From the NCBI RefSeq assembly GCF_947172395.1, contig NC_069098.1:4147001-4211000 (forward strand): a DNA stretch of 64,000 nucleotides, read 5' to 3'. Shown here one piece after another: positions 11,925 through 25,800 of the stretch. Position 1 is the stretch's first letter. Every line of letters starts with the position of its first letter. A program made the translations under genes and the position numbers. Origin of the DNA: Bicyclus anynana. Its lineage: Eukaryota; Arthropoda; Insecta; Lepidoptera; Nymphalidae. The notes beneath the pieces are model-generated. The model was not told where the DNA came from, did not search any database, and saw only the letters and a program-made list of their open reading frames with translations.

Positions 11925-12685
11925 CACCGCCTTCAAACTGATCAGATGGTAGCACATATATAAGATGTTATTTTTTGCTTTTTAGTTTAAGTTAATTTTT
12001 GAGTTGGAAGTCGTTTGAATTTTTTTTTTTAATTTTTATTTTTATTGTTAGAGTACCTACTCCGTGTGAAAAAAATTAATAAGCAATTAGCTAAAACGTT
12101 ATTTTCTTATGATAAGTACCTAAGTCCTACAATCTCAATCTTTCAATACTCATATACAAAATTTCACTCCCCCTTTATCCACACGTAGCATATCCACAAA
12201 AACGTGAAAGGTATCATAACCAATAAGGAATTGTCTTAACTGTCCTTTGTCTTCATCACCAGACTCCTTATGCAGTCACAACCCATGTAGGTGGAAAGTT
12301 CTTATCAATACAAATTAATCAAGCCCAAACAATAGGTAACTGTCGTAAATCGTTGACGAGTTCCATAGTCTGTGTTTCGGCTCCATCATCAGACCTTCAT
12401 AAAATGGTAGTGGTTTAAAATATCTCATGGAAACACTAACAAACGCACTAGCCGTCTCTACAATTTTCGAAAGTTCCCCTCAATTTCTTCAGGATACCAT
12501 CATCAGAACCTGACATGAAAAAAATGGGACCACCCTGGAATCAAACCCTTAAAAAATTCTTCATAAAAATTTCAAAATCAGTACTTAAATGACGGAATTA
12601 TCGCTGGACATACATAAAAAAAAACATACATACAGTCGAACGTTGAACCTCCTCTTTTTTGGAATTCGGTTAAAAAGAGGCATGT
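11925..12685. repeat. Interspersed repeat with 'CCATCATCAGA' segments
   Basis: The stretch contains GGCTCCATCATCAGACCTTC and GGATACCATCATCAGAACC and is bounded by GGCACCGCCTTCAAACTGAT and a CTCCTCTTTTTTGGAATTCG end. These are typical fragments of a non-autonomous lepidopteran element. There is no ORF. Confidence 0.45.
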
Positions 12686-12899
12686 AGCCTATTACAAATA
12701 TTTCATTAAATGCTCCTCAATAAAGTAAGAAATAAAGTTCTTACATGAAAACCTAAAAATGTTTTTGTTTAGTTGTATTAAATGTCCTATGATCATTTTG
12801 TGGTGAAATAATTAGCATGTTTAAATCGAACATTTTCATTTTATTATTATTTTAGATTAATGAAAATCTCTTTGGAAATCGCTTGTCTGCCTTCTCTGT

Positions 12900-15800
12900 C
12901 TATTCTATTACATTCTCGGTTTTTCACAGTGTGTGTATCTCTTTCATCTAGCATCTACATCTAGTTGTCTATGGGCCTTTTTCACGACTGTTTTGGATAG
13001 TTTACCTACCTTGCTTTTTCGCCGAATTTTCGGAATAGGAGTGGAAAATGTGTATGATTTAAGGTTCATTCGGTACTTTTAAGTACAATAATGTGTTCTG
13101 ATTATAGTTAAGTGTTATCTATTGGAAACTAAACCATATAACGCTAGATCAGCCATTTACATGAAAGGTAAGTACAAAAAATAGGTACCTCCAATATTTT
13201 TTGTTTTGGTGTAAAGGTACAGTTTCACCCTTCTAACAAAGATATCTGCATGGTTTACTTTAAAATTGATTTAATATTGTCGAAGGTTTATGTTAGTAGA
13301 AAATTGCAAGAAATTATGCACGTCTCGTGCTATATATTATTATTCCTATGTATATCATTGCCGCTATTTTGCGATATATTTGTATAGCTATTCCTATAAC
13401 CCAACCGAGTTTAGGAGGTATTTGTTAGAGGACGTTCCGATCTATGCAACGCACATTCCCAAACAGTTAGTTTTCCACAAGATTTAGCAATGTTACAGCA
13501 CTTTACCTCAGTTTCGAGACTGTATTATTAATGTGCACCGAAGATCGATACTGCGTAGTTTAATTTAGCACTTCTATTACAAATCCTAATTAGAAAATAT
13601 CGCAACTGTGAATGTGAAGTCTCGGTAAATGAAACAGGTGGTGTCATTATCCTACCTTATTAAAAATACATTTTTTACTCTATGGTTTTATTCTATAATT
13701 TTTTTGTGAAGCTATGTATTGTATTGATGCCGCGAATTTTTTTCGTTCAAAAAATTCAACAAATTATATTGTCAATATGTGATGTGAACTTTCAGTTATG
13801 ATTTTATATGTTAATTTAGTTATTTTCACCAAATCTGCGTGTTTAAATACATTGTGTCTTATGAAATGGCGGACGCGATATGTGTTGAATGCATATCAAT
13901 ATTCGAATTGATATTTTAAAAGTTCATTTTCGCATAGGTTGACTGAATAACTAATCTAAATATGAAGTCATGAAACAATCCAATTCCAATAAGCCGCAAG
14001 TTCTTCATTCAATAAGTTCATTGAAAATGTTGAAAGTGGGTTGATATGAAATTTCACTTCTGTAAAAATCTTTTACCATAGATATGCCAATTTCCATGCA
14101 ATATTACATTTACATATTTCCATTGTCAAATGTATTTTTAGGAATATATAAATTTATCATGCAAAATGAATAAACTAGATGAGAATATCTTTGACTAAGT
14201 CAAGTGAAATAGATCATTTCTACAAGCCTTACTGACAACAGACTAAAAAAGAAGTAAATGAAGAAATAACTAACTAAATATATTGATTCATTTATATAGA
14301 GACAATTTCTCAGAAATTCCAAAGTGACCAAATGGAAGAATATACCATGTGACCTCCCTCAACTCGAACAGGGAACAGCATCAATGAACCTATGCACAAT
14401 GGTCAACATTGTGGCCAAAAGTGTGTGTGTATGTGTGAGAGTGTGTGTTGTGTGTGGACCAGAAATGAAGAGAAGAAGAACCTGAATCAATGGAATGCTA
14501 AGACATGCCTTTCTTGTCACTTTGTGTGTGTGAAAGTAACAAATTATTATTCCAACAAGACTGTCACAGCCCTACTCGTTGTGTGCTGTTTACCAACAAA
14601 CAAATTAAGAAATGTGGGTATAAATCACTAGTCAATTTACAACTTTATGTACAACTAGCAGACGTGAGTGACTTATGTGTGTCTGAGTATACTATAACCT
14701 GCCCAGGAGTAGGAAGAATAGTTGTACCAAGTTTTGCTAAAATAGTTAACCGTCGAGTAGCTTTTTTGTTCTATAATGACCATACAGACAGACAAAAAAT
14801 TTATTAGGATTTTGGAGCAGAACTTTTTATCACAAAAAATCCATGGTTTCCACAAGGTTTTTTTTAAAAAAAAATCATGGTTCCTTCGAGTTTTGTTAAA
14901 GAAATATTTGGTTCTCACAGGATTTGTAAAAATAAATCACAGGAACAGAGTGGAGGCCATCGGCTGTAAAATATAAGTACATGAGAAATTGCTATTTCTG
15001 ATATTACAGAAATTATTGATTTTTGCTGGTATGGTTTGCTTTGAATAAAAAATGTGTGGTTTGCTTAGATGTTTATTCCCAACTAACTGCAGCATAATAT
15101 AGGTACTATATCATAACTTATTGAGTGCATTCATGCGCTGTTTTAAATGAATAACTTGTGTAATAAGACTCAACAAACAATGACTTTTGAATTGAAAACT
15201 AAAATGTCACCAACTTATATATGCCAAAAGTATTTTAATAATAAAATACTATGACGAAATAGAGAGTCTAAGGCATGACAAACAAAAGGAGCTAAAACAA
15301 TCCAAGAATTGTAATATAAGTGTAATACAACAAGAATTGTCATTATTCTCTACCCACTTAGGAGAATTACTCTAAATTAAGTTAAATGAAAATAAATGAT
15401 AGCTTTTTCTTTTAGTAATGCAGATAAGTAGAATTCAATCTGAGTTTTAGTTTATTTATATATATTATTTATATATTATTGAGTGAGGTCAGGTATCTCT
15501 TATCCTGTGATTTATAAAACACTAAATATTTCAAAACTCTATGATTACTGGAACTCTGCTGGCTTAGTAGCTGGAGGGGGTGGTGCAGAGAGTGATTTTG
15601 AGTAATAATAACAACAAATAAATAAGTAAACTACCATGTGAAAACTGTAAATCCAATATAATGTATGGAACAAAACTGTTCCTAAAAAGCTAAGCTAGCT
15701 AAGTAAATTTGTAAAGAATGATATATAGAATGATTTATGTTTTGTTGAAGATAAATTATGTAAGACAAACTTATAATTTAATTTTGTGTGTTCTGTAGTT

Positions 15801-16620
15801 TCCAATATATTTGTATAACAAACCATAGTTTCAAAATATTGTTGATAGTTAGAAATATACTTTTATAACTAGAACTGCGTAATTTTACCATATTACCTCA
15901 TTTTTCTAGTGCCAATTAATATATTACAGTAATAAGTATTACTCTAAAGTCATTACAGTCATAATAGAAAAAAGTACATAAATCTACTTGTATATTTGGG
16001 TATGCTATGCCCACCTCACAGTTGTTGTAACAATTTTTTATGTTGAAGGAAAAACATTGTGTGGAAACCTATCATATCTTTTTTTTTTCTTTGGGTTTAT
16101 CTGCAATCAGTAACATAACTGTAAGCAGATGTGTTCTGTGATAACTTTGCTTTTCGAGTATATTCCCCAGTAAGAATATCCCCTCATTGTTTTTATAGGT
16201 TAATAGGTTTAAATAATGTGCTTTCTTTTAAGCCTGCTCTGATATGTTCATTTGGATGACTTCTTAGTCATGTTTTGTATTTTTGTGTGACCTCTTCATT
16301 GACAGTTTTCACCTTTAGTTGCTCGTGAATTTTGTCATTCTTTATGAACCACGGTACACCACAGATCCTTCTCAAAATTAAGTTTTGGGTCCTTTGCAGG
16401 ATGGATATGTTAGAGTTGCTGGACTTCCCCATTGCTCTATGCCATACTAACATATCTGAGAATTTTATTATTTCTCTCTATGTGTGAGAAACCAATCCTC
16501 ATAGAACCAACTTGGTGAACTATTAGCCTAATGCCTCTCATTCTGAGAGGAGTCTCGTGCTCAACAGTGCGCTGAATATGGGTTGTCGATAATGATGTAT
16601 CAGGTATAACACTGTCTGTT
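12900..16620. other. Mostly unannotated region upstream of ATRX copy A
   Basis: No exon is recognisable. A donor-like ATGAAAG|GTAAGTAC stands at about 13160-13175 and could close a 5' UTR exon, but its phase does not fit the first ATRX-A exon as coding. A dispersed 'AACTAGCAGACGTGAG...' repeat lies at 14653-14815. Degenerate retroelement tail sequence precedes 16600. The rest is AT-rich. Confidence 0.3.
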
Positions 16621-16624
16621 GCAG

Positions 16625-16818
16625 GCTAAAAATCTTAACAAACGCTCAACAAGAAGCCCCGGCGGCGGCGCACCACGTCATCCGACCGCACTCGACGCAA
16701 ATCCCGATCAATAGAAGTAAAATGCCCAAGGTGCCGCAGATCAGTGAGGAGGGCTTCTTGAAGGCTGATGACAGTTCCGATGAGCCAGCCTCTTTAGCAG
16801 ACAGTGATGTTGGGGAAG
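16625..16818 (+). CDS. ATRX-A exon 1 (recognised), internal start likely
   Basis: Acceptor CTGTTGCAG|GCT, donor GAAG|GTAGGA, phase 2 in and 1 out. It is the same 194-nt length as its copy-B counterpart (60645-60838). The 3' half (PQISEEGFLKADDSSDEPAS) matches copy B. The 5' half reads ILTNAQQEAPAAAHH where copy B has basic TLRRKTRRRHST, because a +1 and a -1 shift bracket that stretch. The ATG at 16722 lies just after the second shift, in frame, and may be the start. Confidence 0.75.
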
Positions 16819-19800
16819 GTAGGAATGCAGGTTTTGTGAGGACACTAGGACTATTTTAAAGCTGAGGACAGTTTCAAAGAGGAAGAAAGACTGTTTAGCA
16901 GACTGGCAATAATGGGGAAGGCACATGCACGTTTTGTGTGGACAGTACAGCTATTTGAAAATTCTCAAATTATTTGAAAGGACAGTTTCAAATAGTTTTA
17001 GTAGCCCAATATTTTGTCAGCCTCCGTGGCGCAGTGGTATGCGCAGTGGTAATTTATAAGACGGATAGCCGGTGATAGAGGTTTTCTTAGTTTATCCAGG
17101 TCTGGCTGGTGGGAGGCTTCAACCATGGCTAGTTACAACACTACAGCAGCAGCAGAGACGTACCCTTAAGCAATTTAGTGTTCTGGTACAAAGTCTGGTA
17201 GAGACAGAAAGGGGCGTGGATTTTCATCCTCCTACAAAGTTAGCTCTCTTCCATCTTAGATTGCATCATCACTTACCAATAAGTGAGATTGTAATCAAGG
17301 GCTAACTTGTAATTAATAAAAAAAGAGTGCAATGTTTATTGTGGGACTGTGTAATTACTTAAAAGGTTGATGACACTCATTGAGGGAACCTCTTTAGAAG
17401 CCAGTGATGTTGGGGAAGGTAGGAGTTAGTAACTAAACAATGTGCGATTGCTTTTTATTACAGAAGTGGAGCTGCCAGCAGTTCCAGACCTGAATGGCGA
17501 TGATGGTTACGATCATATTGGCAATGACTTACTGGTTGAAAGCGACTCCTCCAGCTCAAGAGAGAATAAGAATTCACAGGTATTCTAATAATTCTGAAAT
17601 AAATGTTTATTTGTTTGGATGTTTGTTAATATACAGTTGTAGTTTCCAATGGTTGACCTAATAATCTATATTTATAAAAATGAATCCATACCCCTTGGTC
17701 ACGCAATCACACGTGAACTGCTGACCCGATTTTACAATTTTTTTTGATGTGTTTGTTATTGTCAGGAGAAGATTCATATGACAGAATATAATTAAATAAT
17801 TGAAGGGGAAGGGGTAGGGTAGGGGTAGTAGGTACAATTTCTTAGTAATTAATAGCTACATAGTACTCTGACTTTAAAAATAAACAATAGTTTTTTTTTC
17901 AGGATGTCAAAGACGACGCATACAGTGATGAAGAAACGTAAGTTCTGTTGCGTAGCATACCTACAAAGTTTTCCTATCATGCTTTCTGATATATTTTGCA
18001 TTTATAATTTTTACACTACTTACACTGTGTTTACTAATCTGTCACTTAGATTAAATTGTATACCTATTCATTTTTTATATTGCTTCCTACAGGAGCCTAT
18101 TGGATGCCATTTGATGAGTTATATTTTCATGTGAAGTGTATGTTTAATTACGTTTTTTTATTGGATGTTAGCGTCAAATCGCGACGTCGCAAAGGTCACG
18201 CGACAATATCGTCGGACTCCGAAGCGGGCGGCTCTCGCAAAAAGGCCGCGAATGTCAAGTTCAGCGACTTCGACGATTCGGAGAACGAGAGCTCGGAAGC
18301 CGGCAAGAGGACGAAGAGAAAGAAAAAGAACAGTGACAGCGACGCGTCCGCGCGCTCTTCGAGTAATGAAGGGTAAGTGATTACTGTAGCATCGTCGGAT
18401 GATACCAAGGACGTGTATCATCAAGTAGGCACTTGTCTGAAGACGCATAAAATGAGAGCTCTGAAATCGGCAAGAGGACGAAGAGAAGGAAAAATATCAG
18501 TGACAGCGACGCGTCCGCGCGCTGTTCGAGTAATGAAGGGTGAGTGATTACTGTAGCATCGTCGGACTCCGATACTAAGGGGAATACTGAGGGTATAAAT
18601 CGCTAGTCATTTCACACCTAATATTAATTATAATTAAATATATATAATTCTTAAATTTACGAAAATAAATTTGATTAATAAGCTTAAAACAATTAGTTAT
18701 AGTTAATATAGTTTGAATGATATTTTATAAAACAACAATACATAATTTAAAATAAATAAGTTATGAAATGGCATGCGTTTCTACCCTCATTTCTAATTTG
18801 TTTGTTAGTAAACAGTACTTCTCGAGTATGGCTTCAGTATAGTCAAAATATTTACACTATATTTACATAAACTAACTTCTAAATTAATTGTTTATAGTAA
18901 AAAGAAGCGACGTCGTATAAAGAATATCGACGATAGCGAAGGCTCCGGTTCGGAAACTGAAAACGAAGGCAGAAACAAACATGGCAGGAAGAATATACGA
19001 AAGGTATGAAGGTTTTATATTTTCATAAATGTGTACTAGTAGACGCCCGTGTAATATTTTTTTTGCACAAATTCCGTGGGAACCATTGATTTTTCCACAA
19101 ATCCCGCGGGAACCATTGATTTTTCCACAAATCCCGCGGAAAGCATTGATTTTTCCTGAATAAAAATGTTGCTCAATAACCCTCTATCTTCCAGTAAAAG
19201 TCCCATTAAAATTTGTCCTAAGATAAACCCAGACAAACAGACAGACAGATAAACAATAATAATATTAATAGAAAGCTTGTTTGTGTATCGTATTATTTTA
19301 AAATCACAGACGTCCATTGGCTGTGAATGGTTGTTAATGATTTTTTTATGGAGAAAAAAGTATGTTGTTTTATTATTTTATTAATTGTTTTAGGTAATGA
19401 GTAAAAACCAATTGGAAGAAGCGACAAAGAAAGCAGCGCGCCAAGAGAAGGAAAGAATAGCTCGGATAGCTGAACGACAAAAATTGGTAAAGTCAATGAT
19501 TATTTTATAATTATGTTGATTCATTTCTATTGTATATATTTGTTTGTATTCAAAGTTAACGGATACTTAAAACTTAACATGACGACAACGATTGATGACG
19601 AACATGATTCTATAGAAACACTTTTTATAAACATGTTTGGTTGTTCGTTGATCATATACTTTGAGAGAACGGTAACATCTTGCAAGCCAGGTCTCAATCT
19701 AATTGGCCTGAGAATTCATTGAATTCTTTTGATTTCAGTACAATAACTTGCAATTCGACGAGTCGGGTAAACCAGATGAAGTAGTACTGGACAAAGTAAT

Positions 19801-22800
19801 TCTGGATTTTGATCCCGACACCAAGGAGCCACTCATCGAGGTTGACAAAGGACTTGTTAAAAAGTTAAAACCGCATCAGGTAATATTTGAAATGTAAAAT
19901 TTTGTAGTAATACTTGTGTGTTTTCTTTGACGTATAATTTTGTTTGTATGTCTGTCTGGCTCTCACAATGTTGTAATGCTCCAGGCGAACGGTATAAAGT
20001 TCATGTGGGACGCGTGCTTCGAGAGCGTGAAGCGCATAAAGAAGGACAAGGGCTCCGGGTGCATCCTCGCGCACTGCATGGGGCTCGGGAAGACCTTACA
20101 GGTATGTTCTTCTCTTCTTCTTTCTTGGGCCTTTTCCGCACTTGGCCACCAGGGGCTGGCCGTTGTACGTAGGTCCATTTGGTGCTGATCCCCGCTGGAG
20201 TCACTCCAGCCAACCGAGCTTGCTCCAGAAGCTTACCTGGCCGACCTTACAGGTATGTTGTAATACCAAAATGATTCCTTGCCTTTTTGATAATGAATAA
20301 TCATTCTTATTTTTTTGTTTTTGTTCAAATTTAATCTGCAATCAATTTTGCAACTTTAACCAGATGTGAGGCTGTTGGTAGTTGGCAGCAAACCATCTAC
20401 TCCCTAATTTCTTTTTTCTTCTTTTTTTACATATATATTTTTTTTAACCTCTTATATTGTTTTAAGTGCTACAGCTAGATCATTAGGGTGCTTCTCTATT
20501 CTCTCCTGATATCTCCTGGTATCAACCTTTAAGTGATGGTGTATTTCATTATTAGTGACAAACTACGGAACACCACTTATAAGCTTCTTATCTTTAATGA
20601 TAAGAAGCCTATTATCTACACTTAATTTACTATTGCGTTCGTTCTTATTAATATTATTCTTGTGGCCATAATGTGCATTTTTAACCGACTTTATTAAAAG
20701 AGAGAGGGTTCTCAAAATTTTACACCTGTTTTTGCAAATCCGTTTTTTGTTATTGGTCCTATTTAATTTTCACGAAAATTGGTTTGGTGTCGAAAAAATA
20801 AACGCTTTAAACGCCTGTTTGGCATAGCACCCTCTTCAAATTGATCAATAGAAAGAATATGTCCTTTCTATTGATCAATTATTATTAGGTAGGATATTAT
20901 TTTTCTCTTTTTAGCGTAATATCTTTGAAATCGGTTAAATTATTCTGTTTAAAAGATTTTATATTGATGAAAATCAAAAAACGATAAAGGATTCTTTTCA
21001 AAGAGTACTTGATATCCTGCAGTGGGGTCAATATAAGATTATATTCACTATCTTTGTCTTTAGCTAGTTGGCATATTTTACGCAACTGAGATTCTATGTA
21101 ACTAATATTATTGGATATCTTACAGTAGGCAGATGACATTTTGTTATCTGTCAAAGTTGATAATAAAGGCCGAAATAGTGAATAAGCCAACTGGACTGTT
21201 CTGGAGGCATTGGTTGTGGTTAGTTATTAGTTACAAAAAAGACATATGTATAATATACATTTTGATGTTTTTTATCAGCAATTATTAAATTATTTAATAG
21301 TTGTAACAATATCAATGTCAATAAAATTTATTATATTTCAGGTGGTGTCACTAACTCACACCCTGCTGATCCACAGTGACTTAACGCGTGTGAACAGGGT
21401 GTTGGTTGTGTGCCCTTTGTCAACTGTGCTCAACTGGGTCAACGAGTTCAAGATCTGGCTCAAACATGCCATCTCAGACTTCGAAGTTGACATCTACGAG
21501 CTGTCCAGGTGAGTTAGCCTCTACAGGTCTATAGTAGTATATGCAATGGATTGTTGTTTTTTTATCAACAGCTCAACTGGATCAATGAGTTCTTTTAGAG
21601 TTGGTTCTTCTATCTCAAAATCAAAGTGAGACTTCCACACAAAAATGTTTGGTTATCCTTGTCATTTGTTCTCAACAATACAAGTGTGAGATATCACAAT
21701 AAAATTTTTATATCTATGGACAGTTTAAATCAGTTTATAAACATCTTCCAATCAAATAAAATAACCCTGTAATAAGAATGGGGATGATGACTAGGTTTGA
21801 ATATATTGATTTTTATGATACATTCAGGGTCAATGTTAACTAATTTATACATAAAAAGCAAAGATTGTCTGAATATTTGCAAAATAAATGAGATTATAAA
21901 ATTTCAAAATCTATTAAAAATCTTTTATTGTGATGAAAATTCATACAGTTTTAGCTTCCTTACATTAAATGTGTAATTTGTTTAAGAAATGAACCATAAA
22001 CATAAACGCACAAATAACAAAGATATTAGTAATTTTGTTTGAACGCCCATACAAATCTAACGATCATTACATTACCTACGACGTCATTAGTTCGTACCAT
22101 TTTGTATAGGGCGTTTTCAGGGATGCGCGGCAGTGCCGCAAATCTGACCCTTTAAATCCCTGTAGCTCCGAAAGTAATGATCGCAGATACCCTCTTCCTT
22201 TTACAAAATTGCTTTACTATCTCTATATAAAAAACACAACTGTGTAGAAAATAAGCGGTATAAAGTTTAAAAAAAAATCATCCTTTTCCGACAATCTGGT
22301 CAAAATGTGAAAACTGGCAAATAAACACAATCTCGAGATGTTGATGAACTCAATGAACATCTATTTGAAAAAGTAGTTTTTTTTTTCATTTTAAATTAAT
22401 TAAACTTTAACAAAACATTTGCTTAGATATCTGATTTTTTTTTTGCAATAATACAAGTACTCGTATTTCTTTTTCGCAGGTATAAACAGAACTCTGAGCG
22501 CGCCTGGCAACTGCAGCAGTGGTTTAGCAACGGCGGCGTGTGCGTGCTGGGGTACGAGATGTTTCGCAACCTGTCGGCCGACAACGTCAAGAAATTTAAG
22601 AAGAAGATGTTGAAAAGTTTCCAGGAGAGCCTCGTGGATCCAGGTACAGTCAGCAACTCCTTATTATCTGATGCTAGCTAGGTTACGAGATGTTTCGCAG
22701 CCTGTCGGCCGATAACGTCAAGAAGTTCAAAAACAAGATGCTGAAAAGCTTTCAGGAGAGTCTTGTGGACCCAGGTACAGTCAGCAACACTTTATTATCT

Positions 22801-25800
22801 GATGCTTGCTAGGTTACGAGATGTTTCGCAGCCTGTCGGCCGACAACGTCAAGAAGTTCAAGAAGAAGATGCTGAAGAGCTTCCAGGAGAGCCTTGTGGA
22901 CCCAGGTACAGTCAGCAACACCTTATCACCTGATGCTTGCTAGGTTACGAGATGTTTCGCAACCTGTCGGCCGACAACGTCAAGAAGTTTAAAAAGAAGA
23001 TGTTGAAAGTTTCCAGGAGAGCCTCGTGGACCCAGGTACAGTCAGCAACACCTTATTATCTGATGCTTGCTAGGTTATGATGAGAGATGTTTCGCGACCA
23101 CCGCTGACCAAATCTTGTTGGAGTGGCATTGGGTACAGTTATCATCTATTCTATAGGACATGCTTAAATCTACACATACCACTGCTTCCAATGCCGTACG
23201 CAAGCGTAGGATAATGATTTTCAATTTTGTAATGATCATCTATACTTACAATAAAAAAGTAGTTAAAATTCTGAATTTTTCATTGAAGATACTTTGAAAA
23301 TTTGTGTTAGAAGTCATTATATAATTGATACTGAAGCCAAAACTATTTTTTTTTCGATTTTTTTGTCTGTCTGTCTGTCCGTCCGTGATTTTCTTAGTCA
23401 AGCATCACGCTGAAACTACTGAATGAATTCAAATGAAACTTGGCACGGTCTAAAACTATAATACGGAAAGGGTTATAGGATACTTTTTAATGCGAAAATA
23501 AAATAAAAAGGGGGTGAAGTAGAGGTTGAAAGTTTGTATAGAAAGTCCTTCATTTTTAGAGAATAGTTTTAAAAGTTTGTTCATAAATTGAATCGAATCA
23601 AATAAAAAAAATACAAAATATAATGTGATTCAAAATTTTTTTAAATTCCACCACTAAAGTGGTGAAATAGGGCTTGAAAGTTTACATTGACCCCTCGGAC
23701 GAAGCTGAGGGCGTCCGCTAGTCATCAAATGTTAGTGATGATTAATGGGGGTGTGATGTAATGACGATTGAGTATTCGTATTGCAGGCCCCGACTTGGTG
23801 GTGTGCGACGAGGGCCACCTGCTGAAGAACGAGAAGACCAGCCTGTCGCAGGCCATGAACAGAGTGAAGACTCTGCGCCGCATCGTGCTCACCGGCACGC
23901 CGCTGCAGAACAACCTCAAGGAGTGTAAGACATTTGTTGGTGTACAGTACACAGCTAGTGATCTTCTACTGACTAATACAAACTGTTTCTCCTCTGTAGA
24001 TTACTGCATGGTGCAGTTCGTGAAGCCGAACCTGCTGGGCAAATACAACGAGTACCTGAACCGCTTCGTGAACCCCATCACCAACGGACAGTACACTGAC
24101 TCCACGGAGCACGACATTCGCATCATGAAGAGGCGCTCCCACGTGTTGCATAAAATGCTCGACGGCTCTGTGCAGGTCAGTCATCATTCATCATCATATT
24201 TTCTGTGGATAGATGTTCAATGCTGTCACATGACCATTCCAGCACAATGGGACCCCAAAGTCCATTGACTCTTCGAGCTATGTGCCTAACCCATTGACAC
24301 TTCAGTTTTACAATTTGTTGAGCTATATTGCTTGAGCAGAATGGATATGACCTCTGCCTTCGATTCAGAGGGATTTCAACTACTCCTCGCCTGCTGTATA
24401 AAACTAAGAAAAGAGAATAAGAGATTCATAACATTTTTATTTGTGAAAATCTCCTAATTGTAATATTTTTATAAAACAAAATTGTAGTTTTATCACGTCA
24501 CCGCAAACGCCAATCATAAGCTGTGACGTCATTCGCTACTAGGCATCGGTTTGTGATTGGCGTTTGCGGTGACGTGATATATCACATCACTGCAAACGCT
24601 TATCACGTTGTTATCTCTATGTATGACGTCACTTGCTAATGTGATGTGTTTCGGCGGCAAAAATTTTACGTAGATATTTTTTCATTTATATTCTTTTTTT
24701 ACTGGTTATTATTGACGGGACAAAATAAAATATAGCTTAAAATACTTCCATAATTCAGTTTAAACGCTGTTTACAAAAGAGGCAAGTAGCCTATTGCGCC
24801 AAAATCTTTATAAGTCTAAAAACAATTTAAGAAACAACATCGTTAGGAAGCCTACATACCTGAGAATTTTCTTGATTCTTTGTTTGTGTGAAGTCTGCTA
24901 ATCCACATTGGTCCAATGTGGTGGACTATTAACCTTATCCCTTTTATTCTGAAAGGAGAATCATACTCACCAATGAGCCAATATGGGTTGGGATTTATGA
25001 TGCTAACTATAAACTATTAAAAAAATTATTTATATTATGTATTAATTTTATACAGAGGCGGGACTACGGGGTGCTGGCGCCCTTCCTGCCTCCGAAACTG
25101 GAGTTCGTCCTCTTCATCACCCTCACAGAAGTGCAGATCAAACTATACCAACACTACTTGGATAACTATTCTAGAAGGTTCGTATTGATCATTTTAAGTC
25201 AGTTGACCTAACATGCGGCCCAAGACATATCGTGCGATGACAAATCAAACAATAGGGTAGTTGACTCGTATCAAATTTAATATAAACAATAATAATTTCG
25301 TATAGTACATGGAATAAGGGTATGAAATATATTGATATTAATTAATAAAAGTTAAAGATAAGTTAAGATAAATGTTTTTATGTCTCAAATAATATATATT
25401 TTTTTCAATTTAGTAGAAACGCTAATGAACAATTTAAGACCCTCTTAAAAAGTGTAACTAGCCTATTGCGGCTGAACCGGACATATCTCTTTTTTTCATC
25501 CCAACGCAACGAAAGAGAAAGCGATGTTCATAGCTATTGGTCGATTTGTCTACACTTTTACTTTCATCTTACATCATAGTCAGAAATATATTGAAAATGT
25601 AAAAATATATGTTGGGGGAAGCAGATAAAATACTACTTCTGATAATGGAGAATCCGTAGCCTCAAAGCAGGTTCTAAGCTTTACATGTAAATAATTAAAA
25701 CCCAATTAATTACACGAAAACCTGATTCGAATATTATCATAATAATTATCGCAGACTTTGCCAACCGAACAAATAATCTACATTCTCATATATATTATAT

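Noticed and set aside
13160..13175. First coding exon of ATRX-A (ATGAAAG|GTAAGT)
   Set aside because: It would leave phase 1, whereas the exon at 16625 needs phase 2; phase 1 gives an immediate stop. It may still be a non-coding exon.
22553..23098. CRISPR-like regular array
   Set aside because: The repeats are 131 nt with no unique spacers, contain coding sequence and splice sites, and the genome is eukaryotic.
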